Positions 1 through 8,553 of a DNA stretch of 64,000 nucleotides are shown in pieces. The stretch comes from an uncultured Caldilineaceae bacterium. Lineage in GTDB: Bacteria > Chloroflexota > Anaerolineae > Caldilineales > Caldilineaceae. The stretch lies in assembly GCA_951812725.1 (NCBI GenBank), contig OX638330.1, forward strand, positions 4,505,405-4,569,404, read 5' to 3'. Below the pieces are notes generated by a model, which was not told the DNA's origin, did no database searches, and saw nothing but the letters and a program-made list of their open reading frames with translations. The stretch's first letter is position 1; every line of letters starts with the position of its first letter. The translations under genes were made by a program, and so were the position numbers.

Positions 1-1
1 G

Positions 2-2242
2 GCGGAGAAGGTGACCGGCCAGGCTTCTTATCCGGCCGACATTGATCTGCCCGACCAGGCGTGGTTGAAGATCGTATTCGCGGGCGTGCCCCATGCGCGT
101 ATTGTCCGGATGGACACGGCGCGGGCGGCGGCGGCGGACGGTGTCGTGGCAGTTCTGACGGCGGCGGACGTGCCGGTGAACGAATATGGGTTGGTGATGC
201 CGGATCAGCCGGTCCTGTGCGGGTTGGGGAGTACGCCGCAGGCTGAGGTCGTGCGCTGGGAAGGGGACAAGGTGGCGCTGATTGTGGCCGAGACGGCGGC
301 GCAGGCGGAGGCCGCGGCGCGGTTGCTGGACATCGAGTACGAAGCGCTGCCGGTCATCACCGACACAGAGCAGGCGCTGGCGGCCGACGCGCAGCCGCTG
401 CATCCGCACCCCTTCAGCAACTTTCCTTACCCAGAAGGGCGGGACAGACGGTCGAATCTGCTCGTAACGCATCGCTTGCGCTACGGGGATATCGGGGCCG
501 GCTTTGCCGAGGCTGATGTGTGCGTGGAAGGCGTCTACAGCACGCACCCGCAGGAGCACGCGTACCTGCAGCCGGAGGCCGGCCTCGGCCATATGCGCGA
601 TGACGGCCGCATTGAGGTGATTGTCGCGGGTCAGTGGATGCATGAGGACCAGGAACAGATCGCGCATGCTCTGGACCTGCCCTTGAACCAGATTGTAGTG
701 CGCTACCCGGCTGTTGGCGGCGCGTTTGGCGGGCGGGAGGATATGTCGATACAGATCCCGCTGGCGCTGGCGGCGTGGAAGACGGGACGCGCGGTCAAGA
801 CCGTTTGGAGCCGGGAGGAGTCGATTGTCGGGCATCACAAGCGGCATGGTTTCGTGATTCGCGCCAAGTGGGGGGCAACCAGGGACGGCAAGATTGTGGC
901 GGCGCAGATGGACCTGACCAGTGACTCCGGCGCTTACTCCTATACCAGTACCAAGGTGCTGGCGAACGCGACTTTGATGTGCCTGGGCCCGTATGAGATT
1001 CCGAATGCGCATGTGGACGCGCGCACGGTTTATACCAACAACTGTCCGGGGGGCGCGTTTCGCGGTTTCGGCGGGCCGCAGGCTCACTTTGCGGCCGAGA
1101 TGCAGATGGCCAAGCTGGCGCATGCACTGCAGATGGACCCGGTCGAACTGCGCATGCGCAATATTCTGCGCGAGGGCTCGACGCTGGTCACCGGCAGCCC
1201 GATTCCCGCCGGTTGTACGACCGAAGAGGTGCTGGAGGAGGCCGCGCGCCAGGGCGGCTGGCAGAAGAGCAATGGCCGGTGGTCAGTCGCAACTGCAGCA
1301 GCCGGTAACGGGCAGTTGGATAGTGGTAACGGGCTTCTGAGCACGAGCCTTGATTCCTCGCGCGAACGGACGGCGCGGGGGCGGGGGATCGCTGCATCAT
1401 ACAAGAACGTCGGCTACAGTTTCGGCTTTCCGGAGCACTGTACGGCCTGGGTTGAGCTGCACGGCGGGGAGAAGATCGAGCGGGCACGGGTCGGCTGTGT
1501 CGGCGCGGAAGTGGGGCAGGGCGCACACACTGTCTTCATTCAGTTGACGGCGGAGATGCTGGGGCTGTCGCCGGAGCAGGTGGAGTTGGAGGCGGCCGAC
1601 ACCGACGTGACCGGTTCGAGCGGCAGCAGTTCGGCCAGCCGGATGACCTTTATGGCTGGCAATGCGATTGAGGGCGCGGCGGCGCAAGCTCTGGCGCTGT
1701 GGCAGGATGAAGAGCGCCCGGCGCGCGCCGAGTTTGTCTATCATCCGCGGGCCACGACTCCTTTCGACCGCGACACAGGGGCGTGCGACCCCAATATCAC
1801 CTACGGCTATTGCGCGCAGGTGGCCGACGTCGAGGTGGACCTGGATACCGGGCACGTGACCATCAAGCGGTTGGTCAGCGTCAACGACGTGGGCAAGGCG
1901 ATTCATCCGCAGCATGTGGAGGGGCAGATCGAGGGGGCGGTGGCGCAGTCGGTCGGCTGGACGCTGCTGGAGAACTATCTGCAGGAGGAGGGGGTTACCA
2001 TCACTCCCTACTTGAGCAACTATCTGATTCCCAGCGTGGCCGATGTTGCCGAGGAGATCGTGCCTGTAATCCTTGAGATTCCGGATCCGCAGGGTCCGCT
2101 GGGGGCGCGCGGAATGGCCGAGATGCCCTTTTTGCCGACCGCGCCGGCGATTGCGGCCGCGCTGCACGATGCGCTCGGCGTCTGGTATGATGTGTTGCCT
2201 TTTACGCCGGAAACGGTCTGGCGCGGCTTGGAGCGTAGTTAG
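2..2242 (+). CDS. Xanthine dehydrogenase/CoxL-type molybdenum-binding subunit (5' end outside window)
   Basis: Large catalytic subunit of a molybdenum hydroxylase, the family that oxidises purines, aldehydes or CO with a molybdopterin cofactor and passes electrons to separate FAD and iron-sulfur subunits. The frame is open to the window edge (codons A-E-K precede V-T-G at position 11), so the usual start lies upstream and the GTG at 11 is not the true start. The N-terminal hammerhead domain (ADIDLPDQAWLKIVF) is followed by the cofactor-binding motifs GGAFGGRED, GGAFRGFGGPQ, VGQGAHT and GSSGSSSASR. The late GARGMAEMPFL segment holds the glutamate at the place of the family's catalytic Glu. A low-complexity stretch encoded at about 1270-1385 looks like an insertion relative to relatives. 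The small subunits are not in the window. Family assignment is firm; the substrate is unknown. Confidence 0.9.
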   Translation, partial: AEKVTGQASYPADIDLPDQAWLKIVFAGVPHARIVRMDTARAAAADGVVAVLTAADVPVNEYGLVMPDQPVLCGLGSTPQAEVVRWEGDKVALIVAETAAQAEAAARLLDIEYEALPVITDTEQALAADAQPLHPHPFSNFPYPEGRDRRSNLLVTHRLRYGDIGAGFAEADVCVEGVYSTHPQEHAYLQPEAGLGHMRDDGRIEVIVAGQWMHEDQEQIAHALDLPLNQIVVRYPAVGGAFGGREDMSIQIPLALAAWKTGRAVKTVWSREESIVGHHKRHGFVIRAKWGATRDGKIVAAQMDLTSDSGAYSYTSTKVLANATLMCLGPYEIPNAHVDARTVYTNNCPGGAFRGFGGPQAHFAAEMQMAKLAHALQMDPVELRMRNILREGSTLVTGSPIPAGCTTEEVLEEAARQGGWQKSNGRWSVATAAAGNGQLDSGNGLLSTSLDSSRERTARGRGIAASYKNVGYSFGFPEHCTAWVELHGGEKIERARVGCVGAEVGQGAHTVFIQLTAEMLGLSPEQVELEAADTDVTGSSGSSSASRMTFMAGNAIEGAAAQALALWQDEERPARAEFVYHPRATTPFDRDTGACDPNITYGYCAQVADVEVDLDTGHVTIKRLVSVNDVGKAIHPQHVEGQIEGAVAQSVGWTLLENYLQEEGVTITPYLSNYLIPSVADVAEEIVPVILEIPDPQGPLGARGMAEMPFLPTAPAIAAALHDALGVWYDVLPFTPETVWRGLERS

Positions 2243-2277
2243 CATGGTGCCATATGCCGGAGTAACTATCCACGATT

Positions 2278-3150
2278 ATGGCGTCCGGAAACGGTGATAA
2301 CCGAATAAGCGGCCTGGTCTGGGGCGTGGTCCTGGCGGTGGCGGGGATCGGTCTGCTCCTGTTCAACCTGGGTCTCTTCGCCCGCTACGAACCCTACGTC
2401 CAGTACGTTGCCGCGGCGCTGCTGGGTGTGCTGGCGCTGGGCTTCGTTGGCAGCTATCTGTCAGCCCGTCTCTCGCCGGCTGCCCGCCGCGGGGATGGGG
2501 CGGACGGCGGCTCCGACCATTGGTGGCGGCTAATTCCGGCCTGGACGCTGATCGCTTTGGCGGTGATGGTCTACCTTTCGACTCTGCGGGAACTGGACCA
2601 GCGGGTAACGGCTGCCGCGCTGTTCGTTGGTCAGGCTATCGCCTTCGCTCACATTTATCTGCTGGACAGGGCCGGGCGTTGGTGGGCGATCATTCCCGGC
2701 GGGTTCATGCTGATGTTGGGCGGCACGATTGCGCTGAGCAGCGTCACTGAGGAGCCGGCCGCCCTGGGCACGGCGCTCTTTGTCGGGCTAGGCGCGGTTT
2801 TTTTCTTGCTCTACCTGTTGGGACAGCGGGGGCAGTTATGGTGGGCGCTGATTCCGGGCTCGGTTCTGGTGCTGTTCGGCCTCTTTCTCTTTTCGGCTGA
2901 ACGCGGGGAGCAGATTTGGGTACTGCGCTGGTGGCCGCTGCTGCTGCCGCTGCTGGGCGCGTGGTTGATCTGGCGGGCAACGCGCCCGTTAGCCAACCGT
3001 AAACTGGCGACTAACAGTGCGCCCGGTCGGTCGCGTTCGACCAGCCAGCCGTCCGAGAGACAGGCGCGGCCGCGGAGGTTGGGTGAATACGGCGGTCCTG
3101 CACCCGGTGCGGCGGTGGAGGTTATGCCCGACCCGGAGGAAACCGAGTGA
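2278..3150 (+). CDS. Multi-spanning membrane protein of unknown function
   Basis: 290 residues. I do not recognise a named family. The protein has about eight hydrophobic segments (for example GVVLAVAGIGLLLFNLGLF near residues 13-31, and later TLIALAVMVYL, LFVGLGAVFFLLYLLG and LIPGSVLVLFGLFLF). The repeated pattern W-W-x-I/L-I-P-G suggests internally duplicated two-helix units. The C-terminal 60 residues are polar, basic and proline-rich and probably cytoplasmic. It begins 35 bases after the stop of the molybdenum hydroxylase gene and could be co-transcribed with it, but nothing ties the functions together. Confidence 0.7.
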   Translation: MASGNGDNRISGLVWGVVLAVAGIGLLLFNLGLFARYEPYVQYVAAALLGVLALGFVGSYLSARLSPAARRGDGADGGSDHWWRLIPAWTLIALAVMVYLSTLRELDQRVTAAALFVGQAIAFAHIYLLDRAGRWWAIIPGGFMLMLGGTIALSSVTEEPAALGTALFVGLGAVFFLLYLLGQRGQLWWALIPGSVLVLFGLFLFSAERGEQIWVLRWWPLLLPLLGAWLIWRATRPLANRKLATNSAPGRSRSTSQPSERQARPRRLGEYGGPAPGAAVEVMPDPEETE

Positions 3151-3235
3151 GAAACGGTTCGGGGCGGGGAGATTTCAGGAATAATAGACCCCTTACTAGT
3201 GCAGATTGATCTGCAAGAGACAATGGAGTCATGAA

Positions 3236-3607
3236 ATGAATTTAGGTAGTTTTTCGGTGAGCTTGGCAGTCAAGGATCTTTCAGTTTCAAAAGCGTTTTA
3301 TGAAAAGCTCGGATTTGCGGTTTTCGCGGGTGAGGCAAGCGAGGGCTGGCTCATCATGAAGAGCCCCAGTTGCGTGATTGGCCTTTTTCAAGGGATGTTC
3401 GAAAAGAATATTCTGACATTCAACCCCGGCTGGGACAGTTCCGCGCAACCGCTTGACACTTTCACCGATGTGAGAGAGATCCAGGAAAAGCTCAAAGCGG
3501 ACGGGATCGAGTTTGCCAGCGAAGCCGACGAAACGACAACAGGGCCGGCGAGTTTTGTGATATTGGATCCTGACGGCAATCCCATTCTTGTCGATCAGCA
3601 TGTTTGA
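3236..3607 (+). CDS. VOC/glyoxalase-like superfamily protein
   Basis: 123-residue vicinal-oxygen-chelate fold protein. The opening segment SVSLAVKDLSVSKAFYEKLGF and the closing SFVILDPDGNPILVDQH are the family's hallmark beta-alpha-beta-beta-beta ends. Such proteins include glyoxalases, ring-cleavage dioxygenases and antibiotic-binding proteins, and this sequence does not tell which. I chose ATG 3236 because GGAG lies 7 bases upstream; the upstream in-frame start at 3206 lacks a binding site and would add ten non-family residues. It is a single short module, so the active form is probably a dimer (family knowledge). Confidence 0.8.
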   Translation: MNLGSFSVSLAVKDLSVSKAFYEKLGFAVFAGEASEGWLIMKSPSCVIGLFQGMFEKNILTFNPGWDSSAQPLDTFTDVREIQEKLKADGIEFASEADETTTGPASFVILDPDGNPILVDQHV

Positions 3608-3686
3608 CAACCCCAGTGGTCAGTGGCCGGTGACTTCGCGAACTGCTGGCCACTGACAATCGAAGTCTCAGAAAGGTATAGTTCTC

Positions 3687-4484
3687 ATGTCTGAATTCGT
3701 TCTCACTCTGGTGCAGATGGACTGTTTGTTTGGCGACCCGGCGGGCAACTTCGAGCGCGCGGAGGCGTTCATTGGGGATGCAGCCGGCCGCGGGAGCGAT
3801 CTGGTGGTGCTGCCGGAGGTGTGGCATAGCTCTATCGACCTGGAAAATGCGGAAGCGTACGCGTCGCCGGTGGCGGCCGAGGCCGGAGATGACGGCTGGT
3901 TTGGACGCTTCGCGACGCTGGCGAGGGACAACCATGTCTGGCTGACGGGGTCGATGCTGGAGAGCCAGGGGGACCAGTTCTACAATACGATGGTGCTTTA
4001 CAGCCCGGAGGGCAGGCTGGCCGCCACCTACAGGAAGATGCACCTTTTTCGATTGATGAATGAGGAGAAGTACCTGGCGCCGGGAGAATCGGGCACGATG
4101 CACGAGCTGCCGTGGGGCTGCGCGGGGCTGGCGATCTGCTATGATCTGCGATTCCCCGAGCTGTTTCGGCGCTATGCGCTGGAGGGGGCGCGTCTGATGA
4201 TCCTGCCGGCGGCGTGGCCGCACCCGCGGCGTATGCACTGGCGGACGCTGTTGCGCAGCCGGGCGATTGAGAACCAGTGTTTCGTGGCCGCGTGCAACCG
4301 CGTGGGGACGGTCGACGATGTGAGCTTTTTCGGTTCGTCGGGGGTGATCGATCCGTGGGGCGAGACGCTGGTCGAGGGCGGTGAGACGGAGGCGCTGTTG
4401 ACGGTGCGCATCGATTTGGATACGGTGGAGGCGACGCGGGCGAAGATTCCGATTTTTGCGGATAGGCGGCCGGAGTTGTATTGA
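3687..4484 (+). CDS. Carbon-nitrogen hydrolase (nitrilase superfamily, omega-amidase-like)
   Basis: 265 residues, the normal length for the NIT2/omega-amidase branch, cytoplasmic. The catalytic triad of the superfamily is visible: Glu in VVLPEVWHSS (about residue 44), Lys in YRKMHLF (about 114) and Cys in LAICYDLRFPELFR (about 149). The ending FGSSGVIDPWGETLVEGGE is typical of the alpha-beta-beta-alpha sandwich. Members hydrolyse alpha-ketoglutaramate, ketosuccinamate, deaminated glutathione or similar small amides; the substrate here is an inference. It stands alone, 79 bases after the VOC gene. A degenerate copy of the short GGTCAGTGG-type intergenic repeat lies just upstream (about 3615-3660). 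Confidence 0.88.
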   Translation: MSEFVLTLVQMDCLFGDPAGNFERAEAFIGDAAGRGSDLVVLPEVWHSSIDLENAEAYASPVAAEAGDDGWFGRFATLARDNHVWLTGSMLESQGDQFYNTMVLYSPEGRLAATYRKMHLFRLMNEEKYLAPGESGTMHELPWGCAGLAICYDLRFPELFRRYALEGARLMILPAAWPHPRRMHWRTLLRSRAIENQCFVAACNRVGTVDDVSFFGSSGVIDPWGETLVEGGETEALLTVRIDLDTVEATRAKIPIFADRRPELY

Positions 4485-4687
4485 GGGTGGGGGTTGCGCG
4501 CCGGCAAACCTTAATGTTGTTGCGCTGTAGTGGAGGGACTGCTTGAGCCTTTTGAGGCAGAAAGTTTAGAAGATTCCTGGTTTACAGGCTCCTTTTTTGG
4601 ATAGAGCTCAAGGCATAATCATCAGTTTCTGGTTGGACGCCTCTCAGGGAGTTACATGGTGCGTCCACTGCTCTTGCAATAGAGTCT

Positions 4688-4870
4688 CTAACTTCCTCTT
4701 GCCCCACGTGATGTTTGCTCTTGATGTTGTGGGGTCACTGAGGGAGTTCTACTCGGTTTGCCTGGCCGTTGCAACGCGGCACGCATTGTCAACTTTTTGT
4801 CCTCCACGATCTTGCGGTCTTTGGGAGTAAAGTGTTCAGTTAGTTCGCTGAACTTCCGATGTCCACTCAT
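4688..4870 (-). pseudogene. Remnant of a HigA/XRE-type antitoxin gene
   Basis: The first 27 codons read MSGHRKFSELTEHFTPKDRK followed by IVEDKKL, the conserved N-terminus of XRE-family antitoxins (family pattern K-F-S-E-L-T-x-D-F-x-P-E-R). A strong ribosome site (AAAGGAGGG) stands 8-16 bases before the ATG at 4870. After that the sequence diverges and no helix-turn-helix is present; the frame ends after 60 codons. I infer a truncated antitoxin gene. No matching toxin remnant was identified. The surrounding stretch 4485-5031 otherwise shows no convincing gene. Confidence 0.5.
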
Positions 4871-5031
4871 CAGAGTTAACCCTCCTTTCGCAACTCTTCA
4901 ATGTAGTAATCTGCATTCTGTCTCTCGCTAAGCAGTTAAGCTGGGCCAGCGATCAGGTGGTCTTCATGCCCCAAGTCTGGGATGTAACCAACAAATAGAG
5001 GGAAATCACTTGACAGATCGTGAATTATAGT

Positions 5032-5048
5032 TCACACTGTCAGTGTGA
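5032..5048. promoter_or_regulatory. Palindromic operator candidate at the toxin-antitoxin start
   Basis: TCACACTG-T-CAGTGTGA is a perfect 8-bp inverted repeat around one base. It lies right after a TATAGT box (5026-5031) and overlaps the GTG start of the toxin gene. Antitoxins of this family usually repress their own operon through such palindromes, so autoregulation is the natural inference. No Shine-Dalgarno sequence precedes the GTG, so the message may be nearly leaderless. Confidence 0.45.
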
Positions 5049-5338
5049 TTGAAATCTTCGAAAGCGCTACATTCAAGCGGTGGGTCCAGAGGCTGCGGGA
5101 CCGCCGTGCGGTTGTCCGCATTAACGCCCGCTTGAGAAACGTCACTTTGGGCAACTTTGGCGACGCGAAGTCTGTTGGCGGAGATATTTTTGAGATGCGG
5201 ATTCACCACGGGCCTGGGTATCGACTCTACTATATGCGCGATGGCGACAAAGTCGTTGTTCTGCTCTGCGGCGGTAACAAAGGCACGCAACCTCGCGATA
5301 TCGAGCGTGCCAGACGACTGGCAAACGATTGGAGGTAA
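5045..5338 (+). CDS. higB: HigB/RelE-superfamily toxin (phage Gp49-like killer protein)
   Basis: 97-residue toxin of the addiction-module killer family. The hallmark segments are present: FKRWVQRLRDRRAVVRINAR near the N-terminus, then MRIHHGPGYRLYYMRDGD, VVLLCGGNKGTQ and DIERARRLANDW. Relatives are ribosome-dependent mRNA interferases; that activity is assigned by family. The GTG at 5045 is chosen because the family sequence begins exactly there. The antitoxin gene follows 3 bases after the stop, giving the toxin-first order typical of HigBA. It lies next to a decayed antitoxin fragment (4688-4870). Confidence 0.85.
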   Translation: MIEIFESATFKRWVQRLRDRRAVVRINARLRNVTLGNFGDAKSVGGDIFEMRIHHGPGYRLYYMRDGDKVVVLLCGGNKGTQPRDIERARRLANDWR

Positions 5339-5341
5339 ACC

Positions 5342-5662
5342 ATGACTGAAACTTTCACTCGCTGGGATGCCACAGATCACCTGCGAACTGATGAAGATGC
5401 CCGCCTGTATCTTGAAGCCGCTGTCGATGAAGATCTCGGCGACGGCCGTCTCATTCGCGCCGCGCTGAGCGATATTGCCCGCGCCCGCAACATGAGTCAA
5501 CTGGCACGTGAGATCGGTATGACCCGCGAAGGGCTGTACAAGGCTCTCTCCGAGGAAGGCAATCCCAGCTTTACTATGATCTCGCGAATCATCCGTGCGC
5601 TAGGGATGCGGTTGCGGGTCGCCAGCAGCCAGTACGCCACCGGAGGGACGGGAACAGGTTAG
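5342..5662 (+). CDS. higA: HigA-like antitoxin, helix-turn-helix
   Basis: 106-residue DNA-binding antitoxin paired with the toxin just upstream. The family signature runs from RWDATDHLRTDEDARLYLEA through ALSDIARARNMSQLAREIGM to TREGLYKALSEEGNPSF. The helix-turn-helix lies at about residues 57-80. The C-terminus (about 15 residues, glycine/threonine-rich) is probably disordered. It should neutralise the toxin and repress the operon, possibly through the palindrome at 5032-5048. The next 160 bases hold no recognisable gene. Confidence 0.85.
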   Translation: MTETFTRWDATDHLRTDEDARLYLEAAVDEDLGDGRLIRAALSDIARARNMSQLAREIGMTREGLYKALSEEGNPSFTMISRIIRALGMRLRVASSQYATGGTGTG

Positions 5663-5822
5663 CCGAATATAGAAAGCCTCTCCCCAGGTATCGCAAACAC
5701 CTTTTCCCAGCAGTTCGGGACACGCCCAACGCTGCAAAATATGGATTTCGCTGACACTATCCTTCAGACCGCCGCTCGCGTGTGGATTCGGGTTGACAGA
5801 AGTGTGTAGCTAAGCAACCCGC

Positions 5823-6290
5823 TCAGCGGATATCGGTGTCTGCCAGAATCTCGCGCACTCCGTCTCGTAGTGCTTCCGGTAGACGGTAGGTTCCTTCGCC
5901 GGTCGCCTCGTCTCTGCCGTACTCGAGGTAGGACGACGTCCCGTCATAGCCGTTGGTGCCGATTACGCGCGCGCCGAACTTCCCTAATACACCGTTGAGT
6001 TGGGCGAGGGTCAAGCCGGTCGTCTGACAGAGTGTGGAGCGCGAAACGTATCTTCCGGCTTCCTCGGCCTCACAGAGCGTCCTCAACATGATCCTAGTGT
6101 TTTCGGTCAATGGGCGCCGCGTCAGGGCCCGGTGCATGATTTCCACGGGTACGAACTTGGCCGGCTCGTCAGGCGCCTCCCTTTGGTCTGACTGCTGAGT
6201 TGTCGACTGCGCGACTTGTGCGGCCTGGACGGCCTCGATTATCGCGGCAATCTCTTCTGGGGTGCCCTTACAGACGAGCTTAAGTTCCAT
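5823..6290 (-). CDS. Hypothetical protein, possible winged-helix C-terminal half
   Basis: 155 residues from ATG 6290, chosen because GGGAG stands 7 bases upstream; an earlier in-frame ATG (6323) has none. I do not recognise the family. The first 30 residues (MELKLVCKGTPEEIAAIIEAV) look like a small beta-alpha unit. A Gln/Thr-rich linker follows. The second half (TRRPLTENTRIMLRTLCEAE, then VSRSTLCQTTGLTLAQLNGVLGKFG) has the spacing of a winged helix, so a DNA-binding role is a guess. It has no close neighbour on its strand. Confidence 0.55.
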   Translation of the reverse strand: MELKLVCKGTPEEIAAIIEAVQAAQVAQSTTQQSDQREAPDEPAKFVPVEIMHRALTRRPLTENTRIMLRTLCEAEEAGRYVSRSTLCQTTGLTLAQLNGVLGKFGARVIGTNGYDGTSSYLEYGRDEATGEGTYRLPEALRDGVREILADTDIR

Positions 6291-6652
6291 AGCATGACTC
6301 CCATTTGAGTTATGGAGATACATGATTTAGTCAAAATAATATGCGCAAGTTTTAAGTTACGTAAGGCAGTGGGCTTTGTCAAGGGTTTACGGGACCTAAT
6401 TTGGTCTACAGAATAGGAATTTATTGTTGCACGGCGGTCGAATGGTTTTGCAGGCGTAGAAACGCGCAGAGGCCGCCAGTTTGGGTGGACATTATGCCGA
6501 CATTTTTGGCCCGGTATGCGGGTTGTCCGGAAGCATGAGGCCCGTATGCCGGGATTATGCGCGGTGTTTACGTGCTGACTTATTTGTGCGGGGACGACCA
6601 TTTTGTTAATTGTCAGCTGGCGGGCCTCTTGGCAGCTGGCCCAGAGACAACA
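6291..6652. other. Gene-free stretch
   Basis: About 360 bases between a hypothetical gene and a terminator hairpin. No coding frame with a plausible start and family features was seen. Two similar GGCCCG-TATG-GGG segments (about 6510-6560) form a loose repeat; nothing else stands out. Confidence 0.4.
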
Positions 6653-6678
6653 AAAAGCAGAGCGGTCGCTCTGCTTTT
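6653..6678. terminator. Bidirectional intrinsic terminator
   Basis: AAAAGCAGAGCG-GT-CGCTCTGCTTTT is a perfect 12-bp stem with a two-base loop, flanked by A and T runs, 73 bases beyond the stop of the SPFH gene. It would end minus-strand transcripts of the SPFH operon and can also act on the plus strand. Confidence 0.75.
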
Positions 6679-6751
6679 CTTCATTTGAAGGCGTTAGATT
6701 GTTTTGAAGTTCCTGAACATCCCTTCTTTGGGCAGGATTTTCTGACTGTAA

Positions 6752-7849
6752 CTACCCTGCCAGAAAATCGTCGATGGCCTGCCTGGCAATGCGGTAGTGG
6801 CTGCCGATCTGCCTGGCCTGGAGTGAGCCGTCGTCGATCAGGGCCTGGATGTCGGCGGGTGAGACCTGGAGGTAGCCGGCGGCCTGTTCGAGCGTCATGA
6901 CGGCTGGGGCTGCTGGTGGTTGGGGCGCGGCGGGTGGCTGAGGTGTCGCGGGCGGGTTTGGCGCGGCGCTGGCGGGCTGTGCAGGGGCCTGCGGGGGGTT
7001 CATGGCGTTGGTGATCATGCCGGCCATGCCGGCGCCGAGGCCGATTCCTGCGCCGAGGCCCAGGCCTTCGCCGGTTCCGCCGGCTCCGCCGGGCTGTTGG
7101 GCCGCGTCGCCCAGTGCGCGCGCGGTCTTGAATTGCATGTAGGCGGCCATGTCGCCGATGGCGCCCATGCTGGCGCGTTCGTCGATGGCTTTGGCGGTCT
7201 CCTCGGTGGGGCTGATGGAGACGATGCGGAACTGCTTGAGGGCAAGGCCCATGGCGGTGAAGTCGTCCTGCAGCGTGGCGCGCATGGCCGCGCTGAGCTC
7301 GTCGAACAGGCGGGGCAGGTCGAGAATGCTGGTCATGTTCTCGCCCCACATGTCGGTCATGCGGCTGATGATGGCGCTGCGCAGGAAGTCGTTGATCTGG
7401 CCGGTGCGGTACATCCCCTGGGTGCCGACGAACTGGTCGACGAAGCGCTTGGGGTCGGCGATCTGCATGGTGTACTGGCCGAAGCCGCGCAGACGCACCA
7501 GCCCCAGGTCGGTATCGCGCAGGGTGACCGGTTCGGGCGTGCCCCATTTCATGTCGGTGAACTCGCGCATGTTGGCGAAGAAGACTTCGGCGGTGAAGAT
7601 GTCCTGGCCGCCGGTGCCCATGCGCAAGAGTCCCGACAGGATCGGCAGGTTGGCGGTGGTGATGGTGTGCCGACCCGGTTCGAACAGATCCAGCGATTTG
7701 CCGTCGCGGTAGAAGACGGCGCGCTGGCTCTCGCGCACGATGACCTGGCTGCCGAAGCGGAAATCGCCCGAGCCGACTTCCGGTAGGCGTACGACGAGCT
7801 CCTGCGCGCCCTGGTCCGGCGCTTCGATTACGTCAATGATTCTTGCCAT
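6752..7849 (-). CDS. SPFH/Band-7 protein with a C-terminal excisionase-like helix-turn-helix
   Basis: 365 residues; GGAG lies 7 bases before the ATG. Residues 1-250 match the SPFH family often annotated as virion-core-protein-like (YdjI-type): QVIVRESQRAVFYRDGKSLD, the GRHTITTANLP segment, the FFANMREFTDMKWGTPEPV region and EETAKAIDERASMGAIGDM. A Gly/Ala/Pro-rich linker (about 255-310) follows. The last 50 residues (VMTLEQAAGYLQVSPADIQA, then GSHYRIARQAIDDFLAG) read like a MerR/excisionase DNA-binding module. SPFH proteins assemble into membrane-associated scaffolds. It is the last gene of a five-gene minus-strand cluster. The HTH tail is unusual; a protein-binding or oligomerising role for it cannot be excluded. 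Confidence 0.85.
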   Translation of the reverse strand: MARIIDVIEAPDQGAQELVVRLPEVGSGDFRFGSQVIVRESQRAVFYRDGKSLDLFEPGRHTITTANLPILSGLLRMGTGGQDIFTAEVFFANMREFTDMKWGTPEPVTLRDTDLGLVRLRGFGQYTMQIADPKRFVDQFVGTQGMYRTGQINDFLRSAIISRMTDMWGENMTSILDLPRLFDELSAAMRATLQDDFTAMGLALKQFRIVSISPTEETAKAIDERASMGAIGDMAAYMQFKTARALGDAAQQPGGAGGTGEGLGLGAGIGLGAGMAGMITNAMNPPQAPAQPASAAPNPPATPQPPAAPQPPAAPAVMTLEQAAGYLQVSPADIQALIDDGSLQARQIGSHYRIARQAIDDFLAG

Positions 7850-7925
7850 CAGTTTTCTCCTGTATGTCGAACTCCGGTGGCCAGGGTCCGGTGGTTAGTG
7901 GTGGGGCCGGAAACTGCAGAGAGCG

Positions 7926-8459
7926 CTATTCGCTATCTGCCGCGGTTGTGATCGTCTGACTGCGCTTGTCAAAGAGCCGTTGGAGTTCGGTCACGGTGTC
8001 GTTGACGGCCTCGATGGCGGGCCCGATTGCGTCGCGCTCTGCCGTGCCGGCTTCCAGGTGGTCGATCCTTTCTTTGATTTCCTGGGCGCGCTCGGCAAGG
8101 GCGGTGTCGAAGCGATGGAGGGCGTCGAGCTGCGCTTCCTGGATCTTTACGGCCGCGAACAGCCCGGCGTAGCCGTAGCTGGCAGTCTTGATGCGGTCGA
8201 TGAGCGTTTGCAGCCGCTGGATGGCGCCGTCGGCGTCGTCGAGCCAGGCCAGCCCGCCGGTGCGCAGCAGTTTCTTCTGCACGTCGTAAAGCCGCTGCTT
8301 CTCCTGCTCCAGCTCGGTAACCAGCAGCTGGCGCAGGCGGTGGTCGGCCTCGCGGCGCAGCTCCTTATCGTTGTATTCGCGCACCAGCGGCAGCCCCTTG
8401 AGCAGCCGCTCGATGGCTCCCATATTCTGGTCAGCTTTTTCCACAAAGGAATCGGTCAT
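7926..8459 (-). CDS. Coiled-coil hypothetical protein
   Basis: 177 residues, almost wholly helical and charged, with long heptad-like stretches (DHRLRQLLVTELEQEKQRLY, and later IKERIDHLEAGTAERDAIG). It has no membrane segment or signal peptide. I do not recognise the family. AGAGGG stands 5 bases before the ATG. It sits 76 bases upstream of the SPFH gene and downstream of a zinc-ribbon membrane protein, so it probably belongs to the same envelope-associated cluster, perhaps as a scaffold partner of the SPFH protein (inference). Confidence 0.7.
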   Translation of the reverse strand: MTDSFVEKADQNMGAIERLLKGLPLVREYNDKELRREADHRLRQLLVTELEQEKQRLYDVQKKLLRTGGLAWLDDADGAIQRLQTLIDRIKTASYGYAGLFAAVKIQEAQLDALHRFDTALAERAQEIKERIDHLEAGTAERDAIGPAIEAVNDTVTELQRLFDKRSQTITTAADSE

Positions 8460-8553
8460 CTTTGCCCTCTTGTTCGGCCAACTTTCGACGCGCCGGTCGG
8501 GCGGGGCGAAAGCCGGTCCCGCTATGTAGTGGGGTTGAAACCTTCTCTATTCA

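Noticed and set aside
6239..6601. 120-codon minus-strand frame upstream of the hypothetical gene
   Set aside because: It overlaps the better-supported gene in another frame and has no ribosome site or family features.
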